Below are positions 14,345-15,680 of a stretch of 15,680 bases of DNA, in pieces. A program made the translations under genes and the position numbers. The stretch is from DATCVR01 sp036566745. GTDB lineage: Bacteria > Actinomycetota > Actinomycetes > Jiangellales > Jiangellaceae. The stretch spans positions 1-15,680 of the forward strand of contig DATCVR010000408.1 in NCBI GenBank assembly GCA_036566745.1, given 5' to 3'. The first letter of the stretch is position 1, and each line of letters starts with the position of its first letter. Under the pieces are notes generated by a model. That model had not been told where the DNA came from, made no database searches, and saw nothing but the letters and a program-made list of their open reading frames with translations.

Positions 14345-15680
14345 TCATTCGGACGGCGAGCCGCGGCGCACACCCGCCAGCAGCAGCTGGGCGACGTCGA
14401 GCACCTCGACGCCTTCGCCCTGCCCGCCTGCCTGGGCCTCGGTCAGGCCGTCGGAGAGCATCACCCGGCAGAACGGGCATCCGACGGCGATAGCCTCGGC
14501 GCCCGTGGCCAGCGCCTCCTCGGTGCGCTCGGTGTTGATCCGCTTGCCGATGCGCTCTTCCATCCACATCCGCGCTCCGCCCGCGCCACAGCAGAACGAG
14601 GTCGAGCCGCTGCGCGGCATCTCCCGCAGCTCGACGCCGGGCAGCGCTCCGACGAGCTCGCGCGGCGGCTCGTAGACCTGGTTGTGGCGGCCGAGGTAGC
14701 AGGGGTCGTGGTAGGTGACCGGGCGTCCCGCCACCTCGCCCGAGGCGGCCGACACCGGCGTCAACCTGCCCTCGCGGACCAGCTTGTTGAGCAGCTGCGT
14801 GTGGTGGACGACCTCGAGCTTCAGCCCGAGCTGCTCGTACTCGTTCTTCAGGGTGTTGAAGCAGTGGGCGCACGACGCGACCACGCGGACCACCTTCGAC
14901 TCGCGCAGGACCTCGACGTTCTGCATCGCGAGCTGCTGGAAGAGGAACTCGTTGCCCGATCGGCGGGCCGGGTCGCCGGTGCACGTCTCACCGTCGCCGA
15001 GTACCGCGAACGACACTCCCGCGGTGTGCAGGAGCTCGGCGACCGCCTGGGTGGTCTTCTTGGCGCGGTCCTCGAAGGCACCCGCGCAGCCGACCCAGAA
15101 CAGCCAGTCGACCTCGTCGAGCGACTCGATGTCGACGCCGACGACCTTGACGTCGAACGGGAGGTCCTTCGCCCAGTCCATCCGCTTCGAGGCGTTGACG
15201 CCCCACGGGTTGCCCGACTTCTCGAGGTTCTTGAACAGCCCGTTCAGCTCGTTCGGGAACTCGGTCTCGATCAAGGTCTGGTAGCGCCGCAGGTCGAGGA
15301 TGTGGTCGACGTGCTCGATGTCGACCGGGCACTGCTCGACGCACGCACCGCACATGGTGCACGACCACAGCACGTCGGGATCGATGACGGCGCCGCCGGT
15401 GGGCTGCGACGGATCGCCCTCGGTGGGGCCGACCAACGCCCGCTCGGCCTCCGCGAGGGCTGCTGCCGGCAGGCCCGCGAGCAGGTCGTGGCTGCCGCGC
15501 TCCTCGCCCATGAGGTCCTTGCCGCCGCCGGCCAGGAGATAGGGCGCCTTGGCGTAGGCGTGGTCGCGCAGCTGGGTGATGAGGAGCTTGGGCGACAACG
15601 GCTTCTCGGTGTTCCAGGCCGGACACTGCGACTGGCAGCGCCCGCACTCGGTACAGGTGGAGAAGTCGAGGAAGCCCTTC
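14345..15680 (-). CDS. Fe-S/CCG-domain oxidoreductase (Rv0338c-like), N-terminus missing
   Basis: The frame is open to the right edge, so this is the C-terminal ~445 residues of a longer protein; the TTG at 15598 is internal. Two ferredoxin-type 4Fe-4S sites are seen, CTECGRCQSQCP (about 15655-15620) and CTMCGACVEQCP (about 15363-15325). They are followed by two cysteine-rich CCG domains of heterodisulfide-reductase type: WVGCAG with ETCTGDPARRSGNE and ASCAHC, then YHDPCYLGRHNQVYEPPREL with SFCCGAGGARMW. This order matches the soluble part of the actinobacterial Rv0338c family, in which an N-terminal membrane region normally precedes the clusters. It probably moves electrons between the quinone pool or an electron-transfer protein and an unknown acceptor. 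It is not in the RHH operon: 155 bases and a separate promoter lie between. Confidence 0.9.
   Translation of the reverse strand, partial: KGFLDFSTCTECGRCQSQCPAWNTEKPLSPKLLITQLRDHAYAKAPYLLAGGGKDLMGEERGSHDLLAGLPAAALAEAERALVGPTEGDPSQPTGGAVIDPDVLWSCTMCGACVEQCPVDIEHVDHILDLRRYQTLIETEFPNELNGLFKNLEKSGNPWGVNASKRMDWAKDLPFDVKVVGVDIESLDEVDWLFWVGCAGAFEDRAKKTTQAVAELLHTAGVSFAVLGDGETCTGDPARRSGNEFLFQQLAMQNVEVLRESKVVRVVASCAHCFNTLKNEYEQLGLKLEVVHHTQLLNKLVREGRLTPVSAASGEVAGRPVTYHDPCYLGRHNQVYEPPRELVGALPGVELREMPRSGSTSFCCGAGGARMWMEERIGKRINTERTEEALATGAEAIAVGCPFCRVMLSDGLTEAQAGGQGEGVEVLDVAQLLLAGVRRGSPSE

Overview
The window is GC-rich (roughly 70% by eye), densely coding and actinobacterial in character. It carries an F420-dependent luciferase-like oxidoreductase, an Rv0338c-type Fe-S oxidoreductase, a PASTA-less membrane Ser/Thr kinase, an LtrA remnant, several genes that look leaderless, and proteins rich in Ala, Pro and Asp. 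I cannot resolve the order or genus from the sequence. No RNA genes, CRISPR arrays or insertion sequences were seen.

Layout, left to right: (1) 59-4297, histidine utilisation: hutU (-) and hutH (-) flank an oppositely oriented LLM-class F420 oxidoreductase (+). They encode the first two steps of histidine degradation (histidine to urocanate to imidazolonepropionate). The later hut genes are not in the window. (2) 4380-8146, a probable signalling cassette: a Cro/C1-type HTH regulator (-), a divergent secreted and membrane-anchored von Willebrand A protein (+), and a Ser/Thr kinase (-) that meets the vWA gene tail to tail with one base between stop codons. Two near-identical 16-bp palindromes, 22 bp apart, sit on the vWA promoter. 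(3) 8207-8628, an LtrA pseudogene with an internal deletion and a frameshift. (4) 8751-10856, oligopeptidase B with a complete catalytic triad. (5) 10973-12496, tandem paralogous four-helix membrane proteins of unknown function. The core of the second is much more AT-rich than everything around it. (6) 12548-14189 (-), a three-gene operon: a ribbon-helix-helix regulator, a DUF4097-type beta-solenoid protein and a small basic protein. It is preceded by a run of five TGGCGTCA-like boxes at 11-12-bp spacing that overlaps the start codon. (7) 14345 to the right edge (-), the C-terminal part of a large two-cluster Fe-S/CCG-domain oxidoreductase, cut off by the window.

The catabolic and housekeeping genes (hutU, hutH, opdB, Fe-S reductase) are ordinary. 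The best candidates for undescribed biology are the HTH-vWA-kinase cassette and the RHH-DUF4097-small-protein operon, each with a visible, self-consistent operator, and the tandem membrane paralogs with discordant base composition.
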